Positions 9,003-19,604 are shown, numbered from the stretch's first letter. The stretch: 64,000 nucleotides of DNA from Arthrobacter sp. OVS8 (GCA_028370155.1 CP116670.1:3410001-3474000); one strand, 5' to 3'. Notes: generated by a model not told the origin, from the letters alone. Numbers and translations are program-made.

Positions 9003-10925
9003 GTCGGATCCATGCCTCCTCCGGTGCCTGCTTCAGCGTTCGATTCCGTGCCGTCCGCCGCGCCCGTCTGGTCCCATGCCCGGAGGCGTCTGAGCAGGCT
9101 CCTTTTCTTCTGCGTATGGTCCTGCATCCGGCCCAGAATGTCCGCGAGCATGCTGATGGCCTCGTTGATGAAGGGTCCCTTGTTGAGCATGACGCACTCG
9201 GCGCGTTGGGCCATGGCCGCGTCCGTCACTTCGGCGCGGGACGGCCTGCCGGTCCGGGCCAGGGTGTCGAGCACCTGGGTGGCCCAGATCACGGGGACGT
9301 GGGCGGCTTCGCAGAGCCACAGGATTTCCTCCTGGACCTCTGCAAGCCGTTCGAATCCGGCCTCCACGGCAAGGTCACCGCGTGCGATCATGACGCCGAC
9401 GTCGGCCCACTTCATGAGTTCCAGGAGGATGTCGGGCAGCGCGTTAAAGGCCGCCACGGTCTCAATCTTAAGCAAAATGTCCAGGTTCCTGTCCTGGCCC
9501 GGATCGAGGCGGGCGAGGAGGTCCCGCACGTCTGCTGCGCTGCGGACAAAGGACATGCTCACGATGTCGGCGAGCTCCCGGACGTGCTCCAGATCGGCGA
9601 TGTCCTGCTCGGTCAGGGCGGAGATGGAGAGTCGCGAGTCAGGGAGGTTGATGCCTTTTTCTGCCCGAAGCCGGGTGCCTTGCGACGCGGCGGAGGTGAT
9701 CCGTGCCGTCAGCTCTCCCGGTCCGACGGCGGTGATCACCCCGCCGACTTTGCCGTCGTCGAACCAGATCCGTTCCCCGGCGCGGGTGTCCGCCAGGACG
9801 CCGGCGAGTGTGCACCCGATGCGGTGGCTGCCCACGGAGGTGTTGTCCGCGGGGTCCAGGTTGCTGGTGAGGACAAGGCTGTCACCCCGGTGGATGAGCA
9901 GACTCTCCTCCGCCGACGGGAGGTCCCCGACTTTGACGGAGGCGCGCCCGTGATCGTGGCCTTTGCGGACGGCCGCGTGGTCCGGGGCAGCAGCGAGTCT
10001 GGTGCCGGGGGTGAAGTAGGCGGTCTTCTCCAGGGTCACCAGGCAGCCGTGGGGGCCGTCTGCTCGACGACGAGCGTGCGGCGGGCTCCGCGGGCATCGT
10101 CCAGCCGGATCTTCTGGCCCCGCCGCCGGGAGCCGCCCATGCGTCGTCGTCCAGGGGGATCACAGGCACCGCCGGACCGTGCGCCGCCGGTCCTGTCCCG
10201 GGCGCTGCTGCGGGCGGTTCGCCGAGCCACGCGCGTCCCGGTTCCAGGACTTTTCCCGCCTTGTTGCGGACCGGTTTGACGCGGAGGACCTTAGGGCCGG
10301 GACGGACCGGGCCCGTGCGCAGCTTGGGACCGGCCAGATCCATGGCGATGAGGCAGCGTTTCCCGGTGGCCTCCTCTGCGGCGCGGACGTGATCGACCAT
10401 GAGCCGCCACGACGTGGGCCCGTCGTGGGCGCAGTTGATGCGGGCCAGGTCCATCCCCCGCTCCACCATGCCGCGGACAAGTGACGGGTCCGCGGCCGCC
10501 TCGCCCGGCAGCGTGACCATGATGCGCGTGGAGCGGTCTTCCGGCTTGGGACCCAGGAGGTTGACTGCATTGCGGGCGAGCAGCTCGCCGCCGTCGGGGA
10601 ATCCGGCGGGCGGCGCGGGGTGCTCGGCGTCGGGGGTGACCAGCCGGGTGAGGGTCCAGATTAACGATTCGATGCTGGGCAGCACATGGGCTTCCGTGCG
10701 TCCCAGCGAGGACAGGCCGTACTTTGCGAGGCGGGCTTGCAGGTCCCGGATGTCGTGGCGCCGCAGCTCGGCGTAGTGGACGAGGTTGAGGGCGCTCTCG
10801 CGGTGGCGGGGCCGCACGGCGTCGATCTTTCCGCCGCTGCTTGTTTCGGCGTGCTTGACGTTGCGCCGGAGCCTGATGACTTCTTCAAGCAATGCGCGCA
10901 GTTCTTCGATCTCCGCGCTGGACAC
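8993..10925 (-). CDS. Atypical pyruvate kinase, C-terminal domain absent, two frameshifts
   Basis: About 640 residues after repair. Order: a roughly 115-residue helical N-terminal extension, then a pyruvate-kinase barrel (STRIMVTLPGEAA, RGMDLARINCAHDG, AMDLAGPKLRTG), a B-domain-like insert, and the second barrel half (ADIVSMSFVRSAADV, LLKIETVAAFN, VMIARGDLAVEAG, ATQVLDTLARTGRPSRAEVTD). It ends soon after VMLNKGPFINEAI, so the usual C-terminal regulatory domain is missing. Where classic enzymes read SGE.A.G.YP, this one reads NKGPFINEA. Frameshifts near 10133 and 10050 are each repaired by one added base. Catalytic Lys and metal-site residues seem kept, but the true reaction is uncertain. Confidence 0.75.
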
Positions 10926-11065
10926 GAGTTGTTACTCCTGCGGGTCGTCCTTCGTTCCAGTCCGGGCGTGCCGGAACTGGCCATGCTCAATTTTAGGCCG
11001 GGTGGACCTGCGCGGGCCTGTGTCCAAAGTCCCTAGGGGCCGGTCCGCCGGCCTGGACTTCCTGC

Positions 11066-11273
11066 CTAGGTGTTGAGTTCCCGGTGGAGTCTGCTCCGGG
11101 CGCTGTTTTCGATCAGCGTGGGGATATAGATTCTGATCCGCCCGCCGTCCAAAGAGTCGTATTCCTCAGCGACGATTCCTTCAATGCGGTGCCGGGGCGC
11201 CGCGGGGAAGCGGGTGGCGAGGCGGTCTGCAACCTTGCGGATGGTCGGTTCCCTCTCGGCGTCGCTCACCATT
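11066..11273 (-). CDS. Small three-helix-bundle protein (DUF3562-like)
   Basis: About 68 residues from the ATG at 11273; an in-frame ATG at 11308 would add 12 more. The sequence EREPTIRKVADRLATRFP followed by HRIEGIVAEEYDSLDGGRIRIYIPTLIENSARSRL matches the pattern of small actinobacterial proteins described as three-helix bundle dimerisation domains. They are frequent in Arthrobacter genomes and have no assigned role. It is monocistronic and divergent from the next small gene. Confidence 0.6.
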
Positions 11274-11418
11274 TCAGTGTGATTCAGGCCGCTGCCGGCG
11301 TCAATCATTGGGCGGCGGCGTTCACCGGCCGTTAACGGGCCGAGCCTACGCTGGAGGTGACCCATCTCCGTGGACGGGAAGGCGCCGATATGAACTTCGA
11401 AGGAAATCCGGCAGGAAT

Positions 11419-11625
11419 GTGCACGGGAGCGAACTCAGGCGCGGGCAGGAGGTCCGCGTCCGGGTCGGTGACCAGGATCTGGGCGTCGGCATCGTCGATG
11501 AAGTGACGGTCGACGGCGGCAATGCCGTCTGGATCTTCTTCTCAGGGTCCGTGCCGCGCAGGGTCCCGACCGACCACCACTCGACGGAGTTCACCGTCCT
11601 GGAGTCCGACACCCGGTTCGCGTAG
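11419..11625 (+). CDS. Small conserved hypothetical protein
   Basis: About 68 residues with a beta-rich pattern: GQEVRVRVGDQDLGVGIVDE, VWIFFSGSVPRR, STEFTVLESDTRF. It has no signal peptide or membrane segment. A GTG at 11419 with a GGCAGGA site is the likely start, since the frame upstream lacks a good initiator nearby. No function is recognised. It is followed by a strong stem-loop shared with the convergent MOSC gene. Confidence 0.4.
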   Translation: MHGSELRRGQEVRVRVGDQDLGVGIVDEVTVDGGNAVWIFFSGSVPRRVPTDHHSTEFTVLESDTRFA

Positions 11626-11672
11626 GCGACCCGCCGCGCGGGAAGCCTCCGCGCCGGGTTCGCCGGAGAGCT

Positions 11673-11704
11673 GCGGGCTCGCCGGAAGCTTGCGGCGAGC
11701 CCGC
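11673..11704. terminator. Bidirectional stem-loop terminator
   Basis: Perfect 12-base arms at 11673-11684 and 11693-11704 with an eight-base loop. It lies between the convergent small gene and the MOSC gene and is followed by CTTT on the plus strand. Confidence 0.65.
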
Positions 11705-11750
11705 ACCTTTCCGGCGGATTCGGCAGTGGTGACCCTGAAGCCGGCCAGCG

Positions 11751-12320
11751 CTACGGCAGCCGCGACGGCCGCAGCAGGCTGGGTGTGCCGGCCAGGGCAG
11801 GGTCCAGGGGCACCGGGCTGACCAGTACGGCCGGGCCGCGGTGCAGCAGGCCGTCCGACAACGGCTGGCAGCGAACGCCTCCCCGCCCGCGCATGGCGGC
11901 GTGGGCTCCGGGGGCGAGCATCTGGTCCATCCAGGCGCAGGGGTGGGCCGCCGCCCCGCCCGGAACTGCACCAGTTCCCCGCCCGATTCCAGGGCGAAGT
12001 CGTGGCCCAGCAGGGGAGCCAGGTGGGCGCCCCGGAGAACCACATTGCGCCGGGTCAACAGCGGGTCAAACGCCCCGACGCCGAGCTCCGTGGCCATCGC
12101 TTCGAGGGCTTCGACCGCGATCAACGTGACGGCCGCGTCCATGTGCGCCGCCTTGCCGAAAAACCGGTCGCCAACGATTCCCTTGCCGCCACCAGCTCCA
12201 CCCGGTCCGCGTCCGTCGTGGGGACATTGGCTGCGCCCTCGCGGGCGCGCCCGAAGTACGCGTGCGCGGGCGACACGAGAAGGTGCAGAATCTCGACGTC
12301 GTACCTGTAGCTTGCCTTCA
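11751..12320 (-). CDS. MOSC domain protein, two frameshifts
   Basis: After two one-base repairs (near 12210 and 11955) a roughly 190-residue MOSC domain appears. Visible family motifs are GIVGDRFFGK, TLIAVEALE, the RRNVVLRGAHLAPLLGH segment and HPCAWMDQM, whose Cys corresponds to the conserved MOSC cysteine. MOSC domains bind molybdenum cofactor or sulfur and occur in YiiM-type detoxifying reductases and Moco sulfurases. This is a stand-alone domain without a fused PLP or ferredoxin part. The start ATG is at 12320 and the stop TAG at 11751, after LLRPSRLP. Confidence 0.75.
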
Positions 12321-12396
12321 TGTCCTCAAACTATCCTCCCCGGCAGCGGACGGCACCTTGGCGCCGGAGCGGACGTCCGGGTCCGTCTCGGGACGT

Positions 12397-13437
12397 TCAG
12401 GCACCCTGCCGGGCGAGGTGGCTACCGAGGCTGACCACGTTGACTTTGCGGGGGTGGACATCGCGCCGCTCCATGTACTTGAGAATCTCGGCTGACTTTC
12501 CCTTGTGGCTAAGCACGATCGCTGCCAGCGGTCCTGTCATGCTCATGGAAGCGGCCTGGGTGTAAATGGCGCGGGCCGCACCGTCCCGCCGCTGGGCATT
12601 GGTCATCATGCCCCAGAGCGTTCGCGCCAGTTGCCGGTACGACCCGTAGGCCACCGTCAGTAGATCAGTGATGCCGTCCTCCGAGTAGTTCCGCACTCCC
12701 TCGATGGCGAGGCTCGACCCGGGAACGACACGAATCGCGGAGTGCACACTGCGCAGCACCGCTGCGGCCGCCCCGGCCGTGGTTCCACGCCTCGCGTCCG
12801 GCCGTTCGGCGTCGAAGACGTTTCTAAAGGTCAGGAAGTCGAGTTTGATGCCGGTTGGGACGGCGGCCCATGAATGGAGGAAGAATGCCAGATCATCATC
12901 GGGGCGCAGATTCGCCGTCAACGCCTCGAGAATTGCGAGAGGCTCCTGCTCAAGCAGGGCATGAAACTCGTCGGCTACTGTTTGCGATTGCGCCGACGCC
13001 GACGGCGAGCATCTGAGTCGCGCCTGCAAGTCGACGAGCAGCGTTCGACGGCGTTCCTCGTCGCCGCGCGGGAGCGTGTTCCCCGATCCCGGCACATTGC
13101 GGTAGGCGTCGGCGGGGTGCCCGCCGTGCACGGGCGGCCAGGCCGCCGGGACGCTGCCCTGTCCAAGAAGCTGGGCCACGGGCAGAGGCGTCAGCCGCCT
13201 CCTAAGGGCGGGCAGTGCCTGAAACTGTGCGAGGACTATCAGGACGGTCATGAGCGCCGCGACCGCCACACCGGCAAGGATTGCACCCGGGCCCCAGTAC
13301 CGCCAAAGGATCCGCGCCAGAAAGTAGACGTTCATCGCAAATATGGTCGCTGCGAATAATTTCTGCCATGTGGTCAGCGCGAGGCGCCGCCTGAAGTGCG
13401 GTGCATCCGCAACGGGCCAGTTCAAAGTGTCCCCCAA
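12397..13437 (-). CDS. Hypothetical two-helix membrane protein
   Basis: About 346 residues. Two adjacent membrane segments lie near the N-terminus (LFAATIFAMNVYFLARILW and AILAGVAVAALMTVLIVLAQF), followed by a roughly 270-residue soluble part rich in helices. The start is unclear: TTG codons at 13437 and 13425 are candidates, and the frame is open to 13500. No known domain is recognised in the soluble part (for example AIRVVPGSSLAIEGVRNYSED). It is single, and divergent from the hydrolase at 13524. Confidence 0.5.
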   Translation of the reverse strand: MGDTLNWPVADAPHFRRRLALTTWQKLFAATIFAMNVYFLARILWRYWGPGAILAGVAVAALMTVLIVLAQFQALPALRRRLTPLPVAQLLGQGSVPAAWPPVHGGHPADAYRNVPGSGNTLPRGDEERRRTLLVDLQARLRCSPSASAQSQTVADEFHALLEQEPLAILEALTANLRPDDDLAFFLHSWAAVPTGIKLDFLTFRNVFDAERPDARRGTTAGAAAAVLRSVHSAIRVVPGSSLAIEGVRNYSEDGITDLLTVAYGSYRQLARTLWGMMTNAQRRDGAARAIYTQAASMSMTGPLAAIVLSHKGKSAEILKYMERRDVHPRKVNVVSLGSHLARQGA

Positions 13438-13523
13438 GACTAGAACAGTGATTGAGGGACACCCTACGCCCAGTGAGGGCAGAGGGCCGCCAAGAGGCAA
13501 TCGGCGAGGCGTACCCTGAGCCT

Positions 13524-14317
13524 ATGGACTCGGAGGTCCGGAATCTGCGGCTCACCACGGGCATCTCGGTGCCGTGCCTCGTCCGGGGAAGCGCCGACGC
13601 ACGGCCGCTGTTGCTGTTGCACGCCTGGGGCGAATCCCGCCGAAGCTTCGACCGTCTTGTGCCCTGGCTGGCTGGCTTCAGGGTCTATGCGCCCGACCTC
13701 CGGGGCCAGGGCGAGGCGGACAAACCGGCGGACGGGTATTCGCTGGCGGAACAGGCCGGGGACGCCGCCGCCATCCTGGATGCCCTCGACGTGCGGAAGG
13801 CATTTGTTCTCGGCTCCTCCAGCGGCGGCTACGTTGCCCAGCAGCTGGCCGTTGGACACCCGGAGCGCGTCGCTGCGCTTGTGCTGGTGGGAACTCCCTT
13901 GAGCCTGCGCGGCCGGCCTGCGTTCGCGGACGAGGTCGATCGCCTCACGGACCCCGTCGACGAGGACTGGGTGCGGAACTCGCTGTCCTGGTTTCCCTGC
14001 TGCATGCGGTGCCGAGGTGGTTCATCGAGGACCGGGTGCAGGACGGCGTCAGGATGCCCGCGCACGCATGGCAGCGCATCCTCGAGGGCCTGTGTGCGGC
14101 CACGCCGCCCACCGAGTCCGGAACGATTCATGCGCCCGCGCTGATCCTGTGGGGAGCCCACGACGGCGTGCTGCCGCGGCGGCACCAGGAGGCCCTGGCG
14201 GCACGAATAGCGGGCGCCGAGTTGAAGGTTTATCCCGGTGTCGCGCACCTGGTGCTGTGGGAGTGCCCCGAACAGGTGGCTGAGGACATGACGAAATTCC
14301 TGAACTCCGTTGACTGA
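13524..14317 (+). CDS. Alpha/beta hydrolase, frameshifted
   Basis: A roughly 265-residue alpha/beta-hydrolase. Visible motifs are LLHAWGESRRSF, PDLRGQGEADKP, the nucleophile elbow GSSSGGYVAQQ, the acid region LILWGAHDGVLP and the His in PGVAHLVLWECPE. The frame breaks near 13998 after WFP; adding one C to TTTCCC gives PLLHAVPRWF and joins the parts. The fold is close to haloperoxidase- or esterase-like members, with no substrate assignable. The start ATG at 13524 is the first after the divergent promoter region. Confidence 0.75.
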
Positions 14318-14458
14318 GGTAGGCAGGAGTCCTTGCGCTGGGTGGGGATCGTCCTGCGCGCAACACAACCGCCGCGACGGCGGTGCCGCCGGCGGCCTCC
14401 TCCTATGGCGCAAACCACGCGTCCGGGAGCACAATGCGAGACATCAACGGAGAGGAAC

Positions 14459-14842
14459 GTGGGGACTGTGGAATCTGCAAACGAGAACGTGGTCAAACGG
14501 CTGATCGGATGCCTCAACGACCGTCGGGTTGAGCTCATGGATGAGCTGTTCCACGACGACGCGGTGATGCACTGGCCGCAATCCGGAGAACTCGTCCGCG
14601 GCGCCCAGAACCGGAGGAGCATCTACAACGCCTTCCCGCAGCTGCCGACCATCACGCCCCGCCGGCTGGTGAGCGGCGGGGACCTGGTGGTCCTGGAAGC
14701 GTCACTCGACTACGACGGCCCGAGGTATGAAACGGTCTTTATCTTCGAATTCCGGGACGGCAAGATCTCCAAGGAGACGGCGTACTGGAGTGAGGCCTTC
14801 GAGGCGCCGGCCTGGCGTGCCCAGTGGGTTGAAAAAACCTAG
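14459..14842 (+). CDS. SnoaL-like / NTF2-fold protein
   Basis: About 127 residues from a GTG at 14459, preceded by GGAGAGGA. A GTG at 14468 and an upstream ATG at 14405 are alternatives. The pattern NVVKRLIGCLNDRRVELMDELFHDDAVMHWPQSGE, then YETVFIFEFRDGKISKETAYW, is that of SnoaL-like polyketide-cyclase or ketosteroid-isomerase-like domains. Members bind small hydrophobic ligands or act as isomerases, and many have no known activity. Its stop overlaps the convergent ABC ATPase gene stop by four bases. Confidence 0.65.
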   Translation: MGTVESANENVVKRLIGCLNDRRVELMDELFHDDAVMHWPQSGELVRGAQNRRSIYNAFPQLPTITPRRLVSGGDLVVLEASLDYDGPRYETVFIFEFRDGKISKETAYWSEAFEAPAWRAQWVEKT

Positions 14843-16273
14843 CCGGAGATCACCGTGGCCTCCCCGACGCCGGTTTCGAGCCCGAGCGGCAGCCGGCGTT
14901 GTGTGACGGCGTCGGCCAGGGCCTCGTCGTGGGTGACCAGGATCAGGGTGGAGCCGAGGCGGCCCACTTGGTCCATGAGGCCGCTGATGGTTTCCTCCTG
15001 CGTGATGAGGTCCAGCCGTGAGGTGGGCTCGTCGGCGAAAACCAGGGCCGGCTCCAGCAGCATGGACCGGATGATGGCAAGGCGCTGCAGTTCCCCGCCG
15101 GAGACCTGCCCGGGCATGCGCTGCAGCAGCGCCGGGGCCAGGCGGAGCAAGGCCATAAGTTCCTCGAGCCGGTCCGGTTTCAGCCGGTGGCGGCGGAGAA
15201 CGTCTCCGAAGGAGTCGCGCAGCCGGACACGCGGCGCGAAGGCCAGCGCCGGGTCCTGGTAGAGCTTCTGCAGCCGACCCCCGCGGAGGGCCCGGGAGTG
15301 GTCCACGTGTCCGGTATCCGGTGGGAGCAGCCGGAGCAATACATTGCCCAGGGTGGTTTTCCCGCTGCCGCTTGGGCCGCTGATCGACACCCGTTCACCC
15401 GCGCCGATGGAGACCGAAAGGTCCGAGAAGAGCTGCTGGCCGCCGAGGGTTTTGGCCAGTGCCTTACCGGAGATGAGGGCGCTCCGCCGGCGTCTGGCGC
15501 TTCCGCGCACGTCCACGGGTACTTCCAACGGCCAGGTTCGGCCGCCAGGAGCCGCCGGGTGTACGGGTGGGCGGGTTCCGTGAGCACTTGCCGGGCGGGA
15601 CCCTGTTCCAGGACGTGCGCGTCCTTCATGACCAGCACGTCGCCGCCGAGTTCGCGGGCGAGGTCCAGATCGTGGGTGATGGTCAGCAGGATGCCGCCGC
15701 CATCCACGTGCCGTTTGAGGATCTCCGCCAGTTCAGCGCGGGCCCTCCGGTCCAGTCCCTTGGACGGTTCGTCCGCGATCAGCACACGGGCGCCGCCGAT
15801 GGTGGCCGCGGCGAACGCGACCCGCTGGGCCATACCGCCGGAGAGGGTGTGCGGAAACGCAGCGGAGGCGCGTCCGAGTCCGAGGAGGCAAGCAGGGCTC
15901 CGGCGGAACGCCGCGCGGCGTTTTTGTCCGCGGCGAAGAACGCCGCGCCTTCGGCGACCTGCTCCTGGGCGCGCATGGTGGGGTCGAGGGCCCGCCCGGG
16001 TTCCTGCGGCAGCAGGGCCATCACCGGTCCCCAGAGCCGGTGCCTGTTGGTCCGGTCGGCCAGGTCGTAGCTCTGGCCGTCCACGGCCAAGCGTCCCTGC
16101 GCCTTGAGGTTGGCGGGGAGGGTTCCCATAATTGCGTGGGCCAGCAGCGACTTGCCGGAGCCGCTTTCGCCGACAATCGTCACGGGCACTCCGGGCTCGA
16201 AGTCCAGTCCGGAGACATCGACCAGAACGGTGCCGGCATGGATGACGGACAGGTGGAACAGGCGCATGCTCAC
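14839..16273 (-). CDS. Fused double ATPase of peptide/nickel-type ABC importer (DppD-DppF-like), frameshifted
   Basis: One roughly 480-residue protein with two nucleotide-binding domains in tandem. Domain one: Walker A GESGSGKS, signature LSGGMAQR, Walker B VLIADEPSKGLD, H-loop TITHD. Domain two: GPSGSGKTT, VSGGELQR, VFADEPTSRLD, LVTHD. All ATPase motifs are present twice. Two frameshifts, near 15885 and 15530, are each repaired by one base in a C or G run. GTG at 16273 overlaps the permease stop (GTGA), so translation is coupled. It powers the importer formed with the two permeases and the lipoprotein upstream. Fused forms replace the usual separate DppD and DppF. Confidence 0.8.
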
Positions 16274-17051
16274 AGGCGGGCCTCCTTGTTTCGCAGGCTC
16301 AGCAGCCCGATCAGGACAGCGGTGAGAACCAGGACGGGGGCCAGGGACATCCACGGCGCCTCGTGGTAATAAGGGAATGCCTCGGTAACCATCAGCCCCA
16401 GCTCAGGAGTGGGCGGGCGGATCCCGACGCCGACGAATCCGAGCGTGGACAAGGCGAGGATGGAGGATCCGACGCCGAACGTTGCCATGGTGGCCAGCAG
16501 CGGCCGAAGTTCGGGCCAGAGGTGGCGGCGGATGACGTGGGCCGGACCCAGTTTCAGTATCCCGGCGGCCTCGACGGCCGCCCGGCGAGCAACAGCCCGC
16601 TGCGGGAGCGGACCATGCGGAAATACTCCACCCATTGCGCCAGGGCAAGCCCCACATAGAGCGTCCACAGGTCACCGTTGGTGCCGGCAGAGAAGATGAG
16701 GACCACCAGCAGGGCCGGGAGGGCGATGAAAGCTTCGGACAATCCATGAAGGGCAGCGTCGATCCAGCCGCCGCGCCAGGCCGCAATGATGCCGGCGAGC
16801 GACCCGACCAGCAGTGCTGTGGCGACGCACAGGACCGCCATCATGAGGGACAGTTGCGTGGCGTGGGCAAGCCGGGCCACGACGCTCCGGCCCAGGTGAT
16901 CGCGGCCGAGCGGTTCACCGGGGCTGGGAGGTTCGAGGAAGCGCGACAGGTCCTGCGCAGCGTGGTCCGGCCAGGCCAGCGGGCCGATGACCGCGAAAAG
17001 CACCAGCAGGGCCAGCAGGGCGGCGGCCGTACGCTGGACTGGCGTAGTCAC
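16270..17051 (-). CDS. ABC permease, DppC/NikC type, frameshifted
   Basis: A roughly 260-residue inner-membrane permease. The N-terminal part has EPLGRDHLGRSVVARL, the typical DppC/OppC/NikC signature, and the C-terminal part has STLGFVGVGIRPPTPELG. The EAA-like cytoplasmic loop lies around VEAAGILKLGPAHVIRRHLWPEL. The frame breaks near 16590; one added G joins the parts. GTG at 17051 overlaps the DppB-type stop, so the genes are coupled. Confidence 0.8.
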
Positions 17052-18037
17052 AGGACAACCTCCCGGCGGCGGGGACGCGGATCCAGCGCGAGGGCGCCGA
17101 GGTCCACGAGGGTGTTGAGGACTACCACCAGGAGGGCCAGGGCGAGGGCGGTGGCCTGGATCATGGGCAGGTCCCGCCAGAAAATCGCGTGCACCAGGGC
17201 GTGGCCCAGGCCGGGCCAGGCGAACAGGCTTTCGACCACAACGACGCCCTCGATGAGGATCAGCAGCTGCACGCCGAGGTAGGAAAGCAGCGCCACTCCG
17301 GCGTTCCTGAGCACGTGGCGCAGGAACACCAGCCGGGCGCCCAGGCCCTTGGTCGTGGCGAACCTGACGTACTCCGATTGCCGGATCTGGGCCACGGTAT
17401 CCCGGGTCACCCGGGCGAACAATCCGGAGAGCCCGACGGCGAGAGTCGCCGCCGGGAGCACGATGTTGCCGGTGGCACCGTGCCCGGCAGCGGGCAGCAC
17501 GCCGAGGTGGACCGAGAAGACCAGGATCAGGACCAGCCCCAGCAGGAAGGGTGGCAGGGACCGTGCGCCGGAGACCCACAGGGTGGTCATCCGGTCCAGG
17601 ATCCCGCCCGGCCGGGACGCAGCCAGGGTTCCGGCCGTGGTGCCGACCAGCAGCGCAATGGCCAGCGCCGCGGCGGCGAGTTGAAGGCTGCTGGACAGGT
17701 ACAGGCCGAGCTCCCCGGCAACGCTGGCGCCGGTGACCAGCGAGGTGCCCAGATCCAGGCTGGCCAGGTTACGGAGCCAGTCGAGGAGCTGCTGCCATGC
17801 CGGGCGGTCCAGGCCCAGCTCGGCGCGGACCGTGTCCGCGGAGGCAGCGGTCACCTGGTCATAGCCGTAGCGGCCCGCGGCGATGCGGAAGGCGATGTCG
17901 CCGGGGAGGCTTTGGATGATGGCAAAGCACGCCGTCGAGACGAGCAGGACCACCGCCGCCGCCTGGAGGGCGCGTTGCCGGATCACCCGCAGGACGGGGC
18001 CGGCCGGGATCCGGGATGTGGTTGAGGAGATGTCCAT
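17048..18037 (-). CDS. ABC permease, DppB/NikB type
   Basis: An intact permease of about 329 residues from the ATG at 18037. Six hydrophobic segments are visible. The first is followed by a periplasmic loop (ADTVRAELGLDRPAWQQLLDWL), as in OppB/DppB/NikB proteins. The cytoplasmic EAA-type loop reads EYVRFATTKGLGARLVFLRHVLRN. It forms the membrane channel with the DppC-type partner. The start lies 18 bases downstream of the binding-protein stop. Confidence 0.85.
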   Translation of the reverse strand: MDISSTTSRIPAGPVLRVIRQRALQAAAVVLLVSTACFAIIQSLPGDIAFRIAAGRYGYDQVTAASADTVRAELGLDRPAWQQLLDWLRNLASLDLGTSLVTGASVAGELGLYLSSSLQLAAAALAIALLVGTTAGTLAASRPGGILDRMTTLWVSGARSLPPFLLGLVLILVFSVHLGVLPAAGHGATGNIVLPAATLAVGLSGLFARVTRDTVAQIRQSEYVRFATTKGLGARLVFLRHVLRNAGVALLSYLGVQLLILIEGVVVVESLFAWPGLGHALVHAIFWRDLPMIQATALALALLVVVLNTLVDLGALALDPRPRRREVVL

Positions 18038-18054
18038 AGGAAGTCCCGCCGCGC

Positions 18055-19604
18055 TTACTTTGCCCAGCTCAGGTCGGTGAGCCGCCACGAGCGTTCGAGC
18101 GGGTCCAGGACGAGGCCCTGCACCCGGGGCTCACGACGGCGCTTTGGCGGTACCAGGCCACCGGAATGACGGGGAGATCGCTCTGGAGGATTTTGCTGAC
18201 CTGCTGCCGGCCGTTGTTGAGGACGTCGGCGTCGGCGGTTCCGGCCATGGTCTCCAGCGTCGACGTCAGTTCGGTGTTGTTCCAGCGCATCGCGCCGTAG
18301 TCGGCGCCGTCCGGTCCGAAATCGTCGGCCAGGGTCACCAAGGCGTCCGGGACGAGGGCATAGTTGCGGGCGTAGAGTCCCAGTTCGAGGGAGCCGTCCT
18401 GGTGCCCGGCCGGGATCTCGCTGGAGTTGCCGACCTTCACGTCGACCGAAATCCCCAGTTCCTTCAGCTTCGCCTGGACGGCGGTGGCGATGACCGGCAG
18501 TTCCGGCCGGTCCGGGAAGGTGCGCAGTGTGACGGAGAATTTCCGGCCGTCCTGCTCCAGGATGGAGTCGCTGCCGGGCCGCCAGCCGCCTCCGCCAGCA
18601 GTTCGCGGGCCCCGGACGGGTCGTGGGCCAGGGGCGTGATGGCGTCCTGATGCCATTCGGGGAGGGAGGGCGGGAAGAGCTGAGTGGCGGCCATCTCGGG
18701 GTCCCGGAGCAGTGCCGTGGCCATCGAGTCGCGGTCCAGGGCCATGCTCAGTGCCCGCCGGACACGGACATCACCGAGGATGGCGTGGCCGGCATTGACC
18801 TTGAGCAGGATGGTGCGCGGCAGGGTGACATCGGCGATTGTCAGCTTGCCGCCCTGCTTCAGCCGCCGCAGGCTGGTCGGGTCCATACCGAAAGTGACAT
18901 CGGCCTGGCCGCTCTCGGCCATCAGCGCCCGGCTTTCTGAGCGTCCCGCGGCCTGGTATTTCACTTCGGTGATGGCCGGCTTCGTGCCCTGCCACTGCTC
19001 GAACGCCGTCAGTTCAATGGTGGCCGGCTGTTCCAGCCGCTCCACCCGGTAGGGGCCGGAGCCGACCACCGTCGTGACGGTCCGGTCGGGGCCGTATGAG
19101 CTGGGGGCTAGGATCTGCGTGCTGGTGTGGGCCAGTACGGCGGCCAGCGGGGCGAACGGCTTCGCCAGGTCCACCCGCACGTTGCTGCCCTCGGCGGATA
19201 TCGCGGTGACGGGAACTGTGGCCAGCGGCGTTCCTGCCATTGTCCGGGCGGTCTTCAGCGCATCGGCGACGGCGGCGGCGGTCACGGACGTTCCGTCATG
19301 GAACAGGGCGTCGGGGCGCAGCGGGAACCGCCAGGTGAGCCCGTCGGGGAGGTTTCCCAGCCTGTGGCCAGTCCCGGCTGCAGGACGCCGCGGAGATCGG
19401 CGTCGACCAGGGTCTCCGCGACCTGAAGGCGGGTGAAGAACCCGCCGCTGGTGGAGGGGTCCAGGCTGTGCAGCTCAAACTGGCCCACGACCTTCAATGG
19501 CCGTTCCGGGGACGGGACGCTTTGGGCGCCTTCCCCGCGCACGCCGCCAGTACCGTGAGGGCGGCGGCCGCCGCGCCCAACATTCTCATCCTGCGCCAAA
19601 ACAT
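18055..19604 (-). CDS. Peptide/nickel-type ABC solute-binding lipoprotein, multiple frameshifts
   Basis: A roughly 510-residue family-5 extracellular binding protein (DppA/NikA/OppA type). The ATG at 19604 starts a lipoprotein signal peptide MFWRRMRMLG...LTVLAAC with lipobox LAAC at about residue 22. Domain traits are LKVVGQFELHSLDPSTSGGFF, the VVGSGPYRVERLEQP strand and VRRALSMALDRDSMA. At least four frameshifts (near 19535, 19345, 18590 and 18125) are each repaired by adding one base. The upstream Fur/Zur-like sites suggest a metal or metallophore ligand instead of peptides; that is inference from regulation. Confidence 0.75.

Noticed and set aside
12002-12310. Plus-strand open frames over the MOSC gene
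   Set aside because: The minus-strand MOSC motifs (GIVGDRFFGK and HPCAWMDQM) explain this region, so the plus-strand frames are shadows.
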